From the NCBI RefSeq assembly GCF_003721595.1, contig NZ_RJJR01000005.1, positions 295,027 to 359,026 of the forward strand: DNA of 64,000 nucleotides, written 5' to 3'. Source of the DNA: Hanamia caeni. GTDB taxonomy: Bacteria > Bacteroidota > Bacteroidia > Chitinophagales > Chitinophagaceae. Below are positions 45,308-54,215 of this stretch, in pieces. A program made the translations under genes and the position numbers. Within the stretch, counting starts at the first letter, position 1. Each line of letters starts with the position of its first letter. The notes under the pieces are model-generated. The model did no database searches and had not been told where the DNA came from. It saw nothing but the letters and a program-made list of their open reading frames with translations.

Positions 45308-46879
45308 GTGATATCAATACCCCAAAGGCTGCTGGGCGAAGCCTTGCTTCTTTCAGCAAAAAATAATCCATCAAAGACTGCCGTCATAGTAAAAGAGCAG
45401 GAATATTCATTTAGTCAATTGAAGGAAAATGTTGAAAACCTTGCTGGCTATTTAATCAATGCAGGAATAAAAAAAGGCGATCGTATTGCCATTTATATGG
45501 ACAATTCCTGGCAAAGTATCGTTTCAATTTATGGCATTACGCTTTCAGGAGGTGTATTTTTAGTCATCAATCCACAGACAAAAGCTGATAAATTGAAATA
45601 TATTTTAAATGACTGTGAAGCTAAAATTCTTATATCAACAAGTGCTTTAAAAAATGAACTAAGCCGTTCACTGGAAGGAACAAAATATCTACAGGAATTA
45701 ATAATTACGGGCGAAATAAACCTGATAAAAGAATTTTCTCATTGTAAATTAACCAGTTTTGAAGACAGCATTCAAAGTGATTTTCAGGATGTCATCTTTC
45801 CGAATATTATTCCAAATGACCTCGCTGCCTTAATTTATACATCTGGAAGCACGGGCTTTCCAAAAGGGGTAATGATGACTCACCAAGCCATGGTATTTAC
45901 TTCCTGGAGCCTGATTGAATATCTCAGATTATCAGAAGACGACCGTATTATGCTGATACTTCCGTTGGCATTCGATTATGGTTTGTATCAATTATTACTG
46001 TCAATCACTATCGGTGGAACTTTGATAGTTGAACAATCATTTATTTTCACCGCATCTATTTATAAAAATATCAGAAAATACAAACCAACTGTATTTCCTG
46101 GTGTCCCAACAATTTATGCGATGATGATAACAGCCAATAAAGAAAATGGATTGTCATTTGATTGTATTGAAAAGGTTACTAATACTGCTGCATTATTACC
46201 TGCAGAATTTATTCCGGATTTGAAAAAAATATTTCCAAATGCCCTTATTTTTAAAATGTATGGTTTGACAGAATGCAAGAGAGTTTGTTATCTCGAACCA
46301 GAATTAATAGATGAAAAACCGGGGTCTGTTGGCAAAGCAATTCCGGGAACGGAAGTTTCTTTGTTGTCTGCCGATGGAAAACCAGTCGCTGCCGGAGAGC
46401 CAGGAATTTTGCACGTTCGTGGTCCACATGTCATGTTAGGATATCTCAATAAGAAAGAATTAAGCGAGGAAATGCTAAAGGAAGGAAAATTGCCGGGTGA
46501 AAAAATATTATGTTCCAATGATTGGTTTAAAATGGATGAAGATGGTTTCCTATATTTCCAGGGAAGAAATGATGATATCATTAAAACAAGAGGTGAAAAA
46601 GTAAGTCCGGTAGAAATCGAAAATATTATCTATAAAATGACGGGAATCAAAGAAGTAGCTGTGTTAGGGATTCCGGATATGATCATGGGTGAATCTATCC
46701 TTGTTTATATAACCCTGCATGAAAAGGCAGAAATAACTGAAAAGGAAATTCAGAGAGAATGCATGATGCACCTGGAACCATTTATGATTCCACAAAAGGT
46801 CATATTTCTATCTGAAATGCCAAAAAGCACTAATGGTAAGATTGATAAAAAAGAGCTTAAAAAAATGAGCCTTCTATGA
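45308..46879 (+). CDS. AMP-forming acyl/aminoacyl ligase (ANL superfamily)
   Basis: A 523-residue adenylating enzyme. Core motifs are IYTSGSTGFPKGVMMTH near residue 175-190, KMYGLTECKRVCYLEP (A5), NDWFKMDEDGFLYFQGR (A7), IKTRGEKVSPVEIE (A8) and the catalytic C-terminal Lys in STNGKIDKKEL. It activates a carboxylic or amino acid as AMP ester and should load CoA or the nearby carrier protein. The GLTE-R-CYLEP segment resembles the ligases of exosortase-A-linked polysaccharide clusters, although no exosortase is seen here. Start is GTG. It overlaps the next gene by four bases (ATGA). Confidence 0.9.
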   Translation: MISIPQRLLGEALLLSAKNNPSKTAVIVKEQEYSFSQLKENVENLAGYLINAGIKKGDRIAIYMDNSWQSIVSIYGITLSGGVFLVINPQTKADKLKYILNDCEAKILISTSALKNELSRSLEGTKYLQELIITGEINLIKEFSHCKLTSFEDSIQSDFQDVIFPNIIPNDLAALIYTSGSTGFPKGVMMTHQAMVFTSWSLIEYLRLSEDDRIMLILPLAFDYGLYQLLLSITIGGTLIVEQSFIFTASIYKNIRKYKPTVFPGVPTIYAMMITANKENGLSFDCIEKVTNTAALLPAEFIPDLKKIFPNALIFKMYGLTECKRVCYLEPELIDEKPGSVGKAIPGTEVSLLSADGKPVAAGEPGILHVRGPHVMLGYLNKKELSEEMLKEGKLPGEKILCSNDWFKMDEDGFLYFQGRNDDIIKTRGEKVSPVEIENIIYKMTGIKEVAVLGIPDMIMGESILVYITLHEKAEITEKEIQRECMMHLEPFMIPQKVIFLSEMPKSTNGKIDKKELKKMSLL

Positions 46880-47295
46880 ATTTGTCAAGAACTGAAATGT
46901 CAAATCGTTTTGAAGAATGGCTTAAAGCATGGAACGATTACAATTTGGATGGTGTAATGAAGTTTATTCATGATGAAATTATTTTTGATAACTGGAATGG
47001 GCGAATTATTTCAGGAAAAATAAACCTGGAAGAATCATGGGCCATATGGTTTGCTCATCACGGCAATTTTAAATTCACTAAGGACGATATTTCTATCGAT
47101 GAGGAGGAGCAAAAAATGACTTTCAGCTGGGAGTTAAAGTGGCCATCTTTTGAAAAAAAATTTGCAGGCAAGCCAGAAAAAAGAAGAGGTGTTGACATTC
47201 TATATTTAAAGGAAGGGAAAATCTATAAAAAAAATACGTATTCTAAAACCGTTATTGACATTGACGGCAAAAAGGTTTTACTTAATGCGGTTTAA
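46876..47295 (+). CDS. NTF2/SnoaL-like small protein
   Basis: A 139-residue cone-shaped-fold protein with the NTF2-like pattern: an opening helix FEEWLKAWNDYNLDGVMKFI, HDEIIFDNWNGRIISGK, WAIWFAHHGNFKF and a closing beta sheet. Members bind or act on small polar molecules. Its start overlaps the adenylating-enzyme stop by four bases, so the two are almost certainly made together, and it may bind the same acyl substrate or intermediate. The catalytic function is unknown. Confidence 0.75.
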   Translation: MNLSRTEMSNRFEEWLKAWNDYNLDGVMKFIHDEIIFDNWNGRIISGKINLEESWAIWFAHHGNFKFTKDDISIDEEEQKMTFSWELKWPSFEKKFAGKPEKRRGVDILYLKEGKIYKKNTYSKTVIDIDGKKVLLNAV

Positions 47296-47353
47296 TCAGT
47301 AAACGAACTTTTACTGGTAAAAATTATTTTCATTATTGAGAAGCAGGAAGAAG

Positions 47354-48256
47354 ATGGATACTGAAATACTTTTTAGCAAGATAAAACAAGAACTAGATAC
47401 AAAACTGCATTTTCTCGAAGATAAACCCGAGGAAACCAGTGATTCAACTTTGAGAGCCTGCTGGCATACAGCTTCAGGATCACCAAGATCTGCTGAAGAA
47501 GCCAATAAAATTCCACTGGCGGAATTAACGAAAAAACAAATCGATATTTTATATAATTTGGTAGAAAAAAGGTTGAACAATATTCCTCTTGCATACATAA
47601 CGGGGCGCCAAAGTTTTATGGGGATAGAAATGTTGGCTGACAAAAGAGCGCTCATTCCTCGCAAGGAAACAGAAATTTTGGGAAGAAAAGCACTTGATGT
47701 CTCTATCGGTTTAGCAAAAGAAAAAAAATGGGTTCGCGTGATGGATATTTGTGCAGGATCGGGAAACCTGGGATTGGCTATTGCTTATCACAATCCAAAA
47801 ACCGTAGTTTTCGCTACCGATCTTTCACACGAGGCAGTTGAACATTCGAAAGATAATATTTCATTTTTAAATCTTCATGGCCGGGTACAAGTGGAACAGG
47901 GAGATTTATTCGCGGCTTTTGAAAAGGAACAGCATTATAGAAAAGCAGATATTATTGTTTGCAATCCACCCTACATATCCACAGGAAAAGTAGCAAAAAT
48001 GAATTGGGAGATTTCCGGTCATGAGCCGGTTATGGCTTTTGATGGTGGAATGTTTGGAACTAAAATAATTCAAAAACTCTTGGCAGAAGCTCCCAAATTT
48101 CTGTCACCAAATGGATGGCTACTATTTGAGGTAGGATTAGGCCAGGGTCCATTTATTATGGATATATGTGAAAGAACAGGAAATTATCGCCAGATTCAGT
48201 CAATAAATGATGCAAATAATAATATACGGGTGATTATGGCCCAGGAAAAATCTTAA
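47354..48256 (+). CDS. PrmC/HemK-like N5-glutamine methyltransferase family protein
   Basis: A 300-residue class I SAM-dependent methyltransferase. The N-terminal helical part contains NIPLAYITGRQSFMG and ALIPRKETEIL, both typical of PrmC. The SAM site is DICAGSGNLGLAIAYHNP and the catalytic motif is NPPYIST near residue 203. PrmC proper methylates release factors. Here the gene lies in a polysaccharide cluster behind the adenylating enzyme, so a specialised substrate is likely. I start it at the ATG at 47354 after a GGAAGAAG purine tract; the longer frame begins with a poor TTG at 47336. It is convergent with MBOAT copy 3. Confidence 0.82.
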   Translation: MDTEILFSKIKQELDTKLHFLEDKPEETSDSTLRACWHTASGSPRSAEEANKIPLAELTKKQIDILYNLVEKRLNNIPLAYITGRQSFMGIEMLADKRALIPRKETEILGRKALDVSIGLAKEKKWVRVMDICAGSGNLGLAIAYHNPKTVVFATDLSHEAVEHSKDNISFLNLHGRVQVEQGDLFAAFEKEQHYRKADIIVCNPPYISTGKVAKMNWEISGHEPVMAFDGGMFGTKIIQKLLAEAPKFLSPNGWLLFEVGLGQGPFIMDICERTGNYRQIQSINDANNNIRVIMAQEKS

Positions 48257-48277
48257 ATCATTTTTTGAAAAAAAATC

Positions 48278-49717
48278 TTAGAATCTCATGTAATAAAATA
48301 CGTTCACTACTCCGGAATACATGAGGAAAATAAGGGCAATACAAATAATATAACCTGCCCATCGAGTGAAGATGGGCAGGTTCAAAAATTTTGATTGTAA
48401 ATTTTTTCCTTTTTCATTGAAGATTTGAATAATCAAAATAACGATAAAGAAAAAGATGGCTAATGAAAATTTCGGTTTATTCTCAATGAAACTAAATTCT
48501 GACCTATCAAAATGAATTCCCTGAAACAAATGAGTAATCAGGTAAAAAGCATCAGAAACAGAGTTGGAAAAGAAAAAAACCATGGAAAAAGCCATAAAGA
48601 AAAATACGATAATCCTGCTTAATGTGTTTGATGTGCTTTTAGAAAACCGGGAAGCAATTTTTAACCTGTAACGTTTTGTGCGAAATTCATAAACAATGGC
48701 TACACCCTGCAATAGGCCCAGTATTACAAAAGTGAAATTTGCTCCATGCCATATTCCAACAATGAAGAAAGTCAGAAAAATCGCAAAAATTACAGCTTTA
48801 TTTCCAAACCTTCTATATTTAACAATGAAAGGGTTGTATATAAAATCATTGCACCAGGAAGAAAGAGAAATATGCCATCTACGCCAAAATTCTGATACAT
48901 TTCTGGCCAGGAAAGGGCGGTTAAAATTATCCATAAGATTAAGCCCGAAGCACTTTGCTATACCTAAGGCCATATCTGTATAACCTGAAAAATCGCAATA
49001 GATATAAATGGATTGCACAATTAAAACAATGAGAAGGCTTGTTCCATTGAAGCTGTGAATATCTCTGTAAACATTGGAAACAGCACTATATAAATTATCA
49101 GCAATTGCCACTTTTTTAAATAATCCCCATAAAAATAATCTTGAACCAAGCTCAATGTTAGATCTGTGAAAACCGATAGGTTTTTTTAATTGTGGTAAAA
49201 AAAGATTTGACCGTTCCACTGGCCCCGATAAAAACTTTGGAAAAAACAAAAGATAAGTGGCAAATGACGAAAAGCTACGTTCAGCTTTTTCACTGCCCCG
49301 GTCAATCCGGATAAGATAACCAAGCGACTGAAATGTGTAATAAGAAATCCCCATTGGAATCATGATGGAGTTGTAAGGGGCATTAGAATAAATTCCGTCA
49401 GAAAACAATGAAGAATTAAATCCTTCTAAAAACGGATTTACGTATTTAAAAAAGGCCAAAATACAAATATTCAATATAATACAAACCCAAAATAACCGCT
49501 CTTTTATTCTTTTGCTTTTATGATTTTTTCCCAGTAGAATACCAAGGTAAAAATTTAAAAGAGTAAATAATAAAGCGAAAATCGCCACGCTTAATGACAA
49601 AACTGAAATAAAAATTATACTTGAAATAAATAAAACGGAAATCTTCAGCCCACTTGAAACACTATAATAAATTAATAATATAGTTATTAAAATAACCAGG
49701 CACCAAAAAAAAGTCAT
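48278..49717 (-). CDS. MBOAT-family O-acyltransferase (copy 3, opposite strand)
   Basis: A 479-residue AlgI/DltB-type membrane protein with about 11 spans. Motifs are SGPVERSNLFLPQL, YCDFSGYTDMALGIAKCFGL, EFWRRWHISLSSWCNDFIYN and the catalytic His in IGIWHGANFTFVILGL. It resembles copy 1 (NDYIFNPL/NDFIYNPF) more than copy 2. It is the only minus-strand gene in the 51 kb of the cluster. It reads away from ACP copy 2 across a 182-bp gap, which must contain promoters in both directions; I could not identify them. Confidence 0.93.
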   Translation of the reverse strand: MTFFWCLVILITILLIYYSVSSGLKISVLFISSIIFISVLSLSVAIFALLFTLLNFYLGILLGKNHKSKRIKERLFWVCIILNICILAFFKYVNPFLEGFNSSLFSDGIYSNAPYNSIMIPMGISYYTFQSLGYLIRIDRGSEKAERSFSSFATYLLFFPKFLSGPVERSNLFLPQLKKPIGFHRSNIELGSRLFLWGLFKKVAIADNLYSAVSNVYRDIHSFNGTSLLIVLIVQSIYIYCDFSGYTDMALGIAKCFGLNLMDNFNRPFLARNVSEFWRRWHISLSSWCNDFIYNPFIVKYRRFGNKAVIFAIFLTFFIVGIWHGANFTFVILGLLQGVAIVYEFRTKRYRLKIASRFSKSTSNTLSRIIVFFFMAFSMVFFFSNSVSDAFYLITHLFQGIHFDRSEFSFIENKPKFSLAIFFFIVILIIQIFNEKGKNLQSKFLNLPIFTRWAGYIICIALIFLMYSGVVNVFYYMRF

Positions 49718-49899
49718 AATGGATTTTTTAGAAATGTTTCCACTTTAGGGATTACTTATCACGCAAAGGAATATATTTTTATCACAAATAGATCAGTCTG
49801 AACAAAGATTTTAAAAATAGCAGAAAATAAATTGACACTTAGATATCATAAATTCTTTATTTAGCAGTTCAGTCCAAATAAATTAAAATTTAGAGAATA

Positions 49900-50151
49900 A
49901 TGGAAACAATAGCCGATATCAAAAACAAAATCCGCGAATATGTTATCGAAACAACCTATGCTTCGCCAGACCAGGTAAAAGATGATTCACTCATTTTTAC
50001 GGAAGGTATTTTTGATTCAATGGGATTTGTAATGCTTATCAATTTTATTGAAGAAACGTTTCACTTCAAAGCACAAGATTCAGAACTTCTTGAAGATAAT
50101 TTTGAATCGATTGATGCAATAGCAAGATTTGTAGAAAGTAAATTAAATTAA
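49900..50151 (+). CDS. Acyl carrier protein (copy 2, DltC-like)
   Basis: An 83-residue carrier protein with the phosphopantetheine site GIFDSMGFVMLINFIEETF. The DSMG form is the one found in D-alanyl carrier proteins (DltC), while fatty-acid ACPs have DSL. That resemblance, the divergent MBOAT gene and the AsnB gene nine bases downstream suggest it holds an amino acid or short acyl group for surface transfer. Ser about residue 40 is the attachment site. Confidence 0.88.
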   Translation: METIADIKNKIREYVIETTYASPDQVKDDSLIFTEGIFDSMGFVMLINFIEETFHFKAQDSELLEDNFESIDAIARFVESKLN

Positions 50152-50160
50152 TTCCTGTCA

Positions 50161-52134
50161 ATGTGTGGAATAGCGGGCATATATAATTATCGTTCACCAA
50201 AGCAACCTTCGATGGAATTGAACATTACCAAAATGCTTTCAGTTATCCGGCATCGCGGTCCTGATGAAACCGGAATGTACGTCGGACAAAATGTAGGTTT
50301 GGGAAGTGCCAGGTTGAGTATTGTCGATGTTGAAGGCGGGCAGCAACCTTTGAGTGATGAATCCGGAAATTATTGGATCGTTTATAATGGCGAAGTATTT
50401 AATTACAAAGAGTTAAGGAAGGGCCTGGAAGAAAAAGGAATTAGCTTCAAAACACATTCTGACACAGAAGTGGTAGTGCAGATGTATGCAACTTATGGCT
50501 CTGATTGCCTCAATAAATTCAATGGCCAGTTTGCATTTTGCATCTGGAATAAAAAAGAAAAAGAATTCTTTCTTGCGCGCGACAGAGTAGGAATTCGTCC
50601 ATTGTATTATTGGCACAAAGATGAAGCGTTTGCATTTTGTTCAGAGATCAAAGGATTATTTACCCTCGATAATATTGAAAGATCAATCTCTGCTGAAAGC
50701 CTTGCGCAGATCTTTACTTTTTGGACTACCACTTCACCAAGTACACCTTTTGAAAAAATTTATGAATTACCTCCAGGACATCAAATGACCGTAAAGGGTT
50801 CGGATATTCAAATTAAAAAATACTGGAGCCTTGATTTTCCGAAAAGAGGAGCATTCTATTCAGGAAGTTTAAATGATGCGGCAGAGGAACTGGGGTATTT
50901 ATTGAAAGATGCAGTAAAGATAAGGTTGAAAGCGGATGTTCCAGTGGCAGCATATCTAAGCGGTGGGTTGGATTCTACCTTTACCACTTCTTTAATTAAG
51001 GAAATTAACCCAGGAATTTTAAATACCTTTTCAATCGGATTTAAAGACAAAGTATTTGACGAGACGATTTATCAACGGGAAGCATCAAAATATTTAAATA
51101 CCAATCATACCGCTTTTGAATGTACTTCTGAAGAAATAGCCGAACAATTTGAAAATACAGTTTGGCACACAGAATTTCCTATTCTGAGAACCGCTCCTAC
51201 CCCGATGATGATGTTATCAAAAAAAGTTCGGGAAAGGAATATTAAAGTAGTAATAACAGGTGAAGGAGCTGACGAATTTTTGGGAGGTTACAATATTTTT
51301 AAGGAAGCAAAAATAAGGCGATTTTGGGCTAAAGAACCAAACTCTACAATAAGGCCAAAATTATTATCCCGGCTGTATCCGTATTTACCAATGATGAAAG
51401 ATGCCAATACGATTGCTTCTAAAATGTTTTTTGGTTATAAACTTACAGAAACTGATAATCCGTTCTATTCACATTTGTTAAGGTGGAACAATACTTCCCG
51501 CATAAAAAGCTTCTTTTCAGATCATGTCAATCAAAAATTAGAAAGGTATGTGCCGATTGATGGCATAGACAAAGAACTTCCTGAAAACTTTGAAGAATGG
51601 AGCAATCTCTCCAAATCACAATATATCGAAGCCACCATTTTTATGTCCGGATATCTTTTATCCTCCCAGGGAGATAGAATGGCTATGGCTAATTCGGTAG
51701 AAGGAAGATATCCCTTTCTCGATTATCGGGTAATTGAGTTTTGTAATAAACTTCCCGATCAATTCAAACTAAACTGTTTGAATGAGAAATTTTTACTGAA
51801 AAAAATAAGCAGCGGCAAAATTCCTTCTTCAATTACTAAAAGATCAAAACAACCTTATCGCGCTCCCATCGCATCTTCGTTTTTCAATTCCAATCCACCA
51901 TCTTACATTTGCGATATTCTGTCTTCAAAATGCCTGGATGCTTATGGTTTGTTTCAATCGCTAAAAGTAAATACGCTGATCAATAAAATACGTTTGCAGA
52001 AAAACATTTCAGAAGTTGACCAAATGGCTATTGCTGGCATCCTTTCAACGCAATTGGTTTATAGGATGTTTATAGAGAATCCAATCCTTCCAAAAATCGA
52101 AACTAACCAGAAAATAAAAATCATTAAAGAATGA
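50161..52134 (+). CDS. AsnB-type glutamine-dependent amidotransferase (copy 2)
   Basis: A 657-residue protein with the N-terminal nucleophile Cys2 (MCGIAGI), RHRGPDETG and the glutamine-site segment YNGEVFNYKEL. The synthetase domain has SGGLDST near residue 267, GEGADEFLGGYNIFKEAKIR and GRYPFLDYRV. It starts nine bases after ACP copy 2 and may amidate the carrier-bound acid or a sugar acid. The C-terminal domain is longer than in primary-metabolism AsnB. Confidence 0.92.
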   Translation: MCGIAGIYNYRSPKQPSMELNITKMLSVIRHRGPDETGMYVGQNVGLGSARLSIVDVEGGQQPLSDESGNYWIVYNGEVFNYKELRKGLEEKGISFKTHSDTEVVVQMYATYGSDCLNKFNGQFAFCIWNKKEKEFFLARDRVGIRPLYYWHKDEAFAFCSEIKGLFTLDNIERSISAESLAQIFTFWTTTSPSTPFEKIYELPPGHQMTVKGSDIQIKKYWSLDFPKRGAFYSGSLNDAAEELGYLLKDAVKIRLKADVPVAAYLSGGLDSTFTTSLIKEINPGILNTFSIGFKDKVFDETIYQREASKYLNTNHTAFECTSEEIAEQFENTVWHTEFPILRTAPTPMMMLSKKVRERNIKVVITGEGADEFLGGYNIFKEAKIRRFWAKEPNSTIRPKLLSRLYPYLPMMKDANTIASKMFFGYKLTETDNPFYSHLLRWNNTSRIKSFFSDHVNQKLERYVPIDGIDKELPENFEEWSNLSKSQYIEATIFMSGYLLSSQGDRMAMANSVEGRYPFLDYRVIEFCNKLPDQFKLNCLNEKFLLKKISSGKIPSSITKRSKQPYRAPIASSFFNSNPPSYICDILSSKCLDAYGLFQSLKVNTLINKIRLQKNISEVDQMAIAGILSTQLVYRMFIENPILPKIETNQKIKIIKE

Positions 52135-52251
52135 TAATCAAGGTATTTGCAAAATCTTTCTTTTTAAATCAAAAAATAAAAAGCCACTAATTGCGTTGAT
52201 TTTTTGGGCAGCTTTAATTTTCAATAAAAAAGAAAGTCAGAAACAAAAAAT

Positions 52252-54132
52252 ATGTGTGGTATTGTAGGACTAATTAATAAATCCGGCCTTCCGGGAGATT
52301 ATAACATTTTAAAAAACATGGCGGACACCATTCATCATCGTGGGCCAGATGAAGATGGTGTGATGATTGATGGGCCGGTAAGTTTTTTTCATAAAAGATT
52401 GTCGATAATTGATATTGCCTGCGGTCAGCAACCTATGTCCTTCAAAGGCTGTACCATTGTATATAATGGAGAAATTTATAACTACATTGAACTTAAAGAA
52501 GATTTAAAAAAGAAAGGACATGTATTTGAAACTTCTTCAGATACCGAAGTTATCCTACATATGTATGTCGAATACGGAAATAATTCTGTCAATTTTCTCA
52601 ATGGCATGTTTGCTTTTATAATTTATGATAGAAATGAAAATCAGATTTTTATTGCAAGAGACCATTTTGGAATCAAGCCTTTGTATTGGTATCAGAATGA
52701 AAATATAATCGCTTTTGCAAGCGAAATCAAAGCGTTACTGGCCCATCCATCAATTGATGCAGAAAGTGAGCCTGATAATTTATATGAATACCTCACCTTC
52801 CAGTTTATTATCGGATCCGGTACCATGTTTAAAAACATTTATAAAATTCTTCCCGGCAGTTACATGTCTATTGACTTGAAAAACTGGGATATCAAGGAAG
52901 AAAAGTATTGGGAACCCAACTTCAATATAGATCAATACCATACGGAAGAATATTTTATTGTAGAACTTGATAAAATATTAAAAAAGACCATTTACCAACA
53001 ATTAAGAAGCGATGTTCCAATCGGCACATATTTAAGCGGCGGAATTGACTCTTCCTTTGTTACTGTAATGGCTTCAAAATTTTTAGACACTCAAATTAAA
53101 TCTTTTAGCGGCGCTTTCAAAGAAGGGCCTGAATTTAACGAACTTCAATATGCGCATTTAGCAGCTAAAAAAGCGAATGCAGAGCTATTTGAAGTTTTCC
53201 CAACCGAACAGGAATTTATTGATTTGCTTCCAAAACTAATTTATCACCTGGACGAACCAGTTGCCGGCCCTGGACTTTTTCCTCAATATATCGTGTCAAG
53301 ACTGGCATCCAAACATGTAAAGGTAATTTTAGGCGGACAGGGTGGTGATGAAATTTTTGGCGGCTATACAAGATATTTAGTTGCTTATCTTGAACAGGCC
53401 TTAAAAGGTTCCATTTATGAAACCAACGAAGAGGATGAGCATATAGTTTCTTTGGAATCTATGCTTCCCAATCTTCCGTCGCTGAAGCAATATGTGCCCA
53501 TGATGAAAAGTTTTTTAAAAGAGGGCGCATTTGATGATATGGATAGAAGATATTTTCATCTGGTTGACAGGATGGGCTCAATTGCTCAGTTTTTTGAGCC
53601 GGATTTCTTAAATGATTGCAGGCACGAAGCAATTTTCAGAAAATTTTCAGACAATTTTAATAACCCGGATACCAAGAGCTATTTTAATAAAATGACTCAC
53701 TTTGATATGTTAGGAAGTCTTCCCGGATTATTGCAGGTAGAAGATAGAGTGAGCATGTCTGTTTCGATTGAATCAAGAGTGCCTTTGCTTGACAGGAGGA
53801 TAGTAGACCTGATTTCCAGAATGCCGGCAGGCATGAAATTTAAGGGTGGAGAAATGAAATATCTTTTGAAAAAAACAATAAAAGATATTATGCCGCCAGA
53901 GATTATGAACAGAAAAGATAAAATGGGCTTTCCTGTCCCACTACATATTTGGTCGAAGAATAAGGCAAAAGATTTTATCATGGATACTTTGCTTTCAAAA
54001 AAAGCCAAAGAAAGAAACATGATTAATACTGATTACATAGAAAAACTAATATTAGAAGAACAACCCTTTAGCCGTGGATTGTGGGGATTGTTGTCATTGG
54101 AATTGTGGCACAATCAATTTATTGACAAATAG
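52252..54132 (+). CDS. AsnB-type glutamine-dependent amidotransferase (copy 3)
   Basis: A 626-residue enzyme with Cys2 (MCGIVGL), HHRGPDEDG, YNGEIYNYIEL, the PPi-loop SGGIDSS near residue 262 and GGQGGDEIFGGYTRY. It is clearly different in sequence from copies 1 and 2, so the three are not a recent triplication. It precedes the UDP-sugar dehydrogenase gene by 83 bp. Amidation of a uronic acid made by that dehydrogenase is a reasonable inference; ordinary asparagine synthesis cannot be excluded. Confidence 0.92.
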   Translation: MCGIVGLINKSGLPGDYNILKNMADTIHHRGPDEDGVMIDGPVSFFHKRLSIIDIACGQQPMSFKGCTIVYNGEIYNYIELKEDLKKKGHVFETSSDTEVILHMYVEYGNNSVNFLNGMFAFIIYDRNENQIFIARDHFGIKPLYWYQNENIIAFASEIKALLAHPSIDAESEPDNLYEYLTFQFIIGSGTMFKNIYKILPGSYMSIDLKNWDIKEEKYWEPNFNIDQYHTEEYFIVELDKILKKTIYQQLRSDVPIGTYLSGGIDSSFVTVMASKFLDTQIKSFSGAFKEGPEFNELQYAHLAAKKANAELFEVFPTEQEFIDLLPKLIYHLDEPVAGPGLFPQYIVSRLASKHVKVILGGQGGDEIFGGYTRYLVAYLEQALKGSIYETNEEDEHIVSLESMLPNLPSLKQYVPMMKSFLKEGAFDDMDRRYFHLVDRMGSIAQFFEPDFLNDCRHEAIFRKFSDNFNNPDTKSYFNKMTHFDMLGSLPGLLQVEDRVSMSVSIESRVPLLDRRIVDLISRMPAGMKFKGGEMKYLLKKTIKDIMPPEIMNRKDKMGFPVPLHIWSKNKAKDFIMDTLLSKKAKERNMINTDYIEKLILEEQPFSRGLWGLLSLELWHNQFIDK

Positions 54133-54215
54133 GATAAATTTATAATAACGAAAAAATAAAATCTGCCATTATTTATTTGTTTACTGTAAACTGAATTTCA
54201 TTTCAGATAGTATAC

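Noticed and set aside
45308..46879. Exosortase-A-type cluster assignment based on the ligase and AsnB resemblance
   Set aside because: No exosortase, PEP-CTERM protein or related marker is visible in the window.
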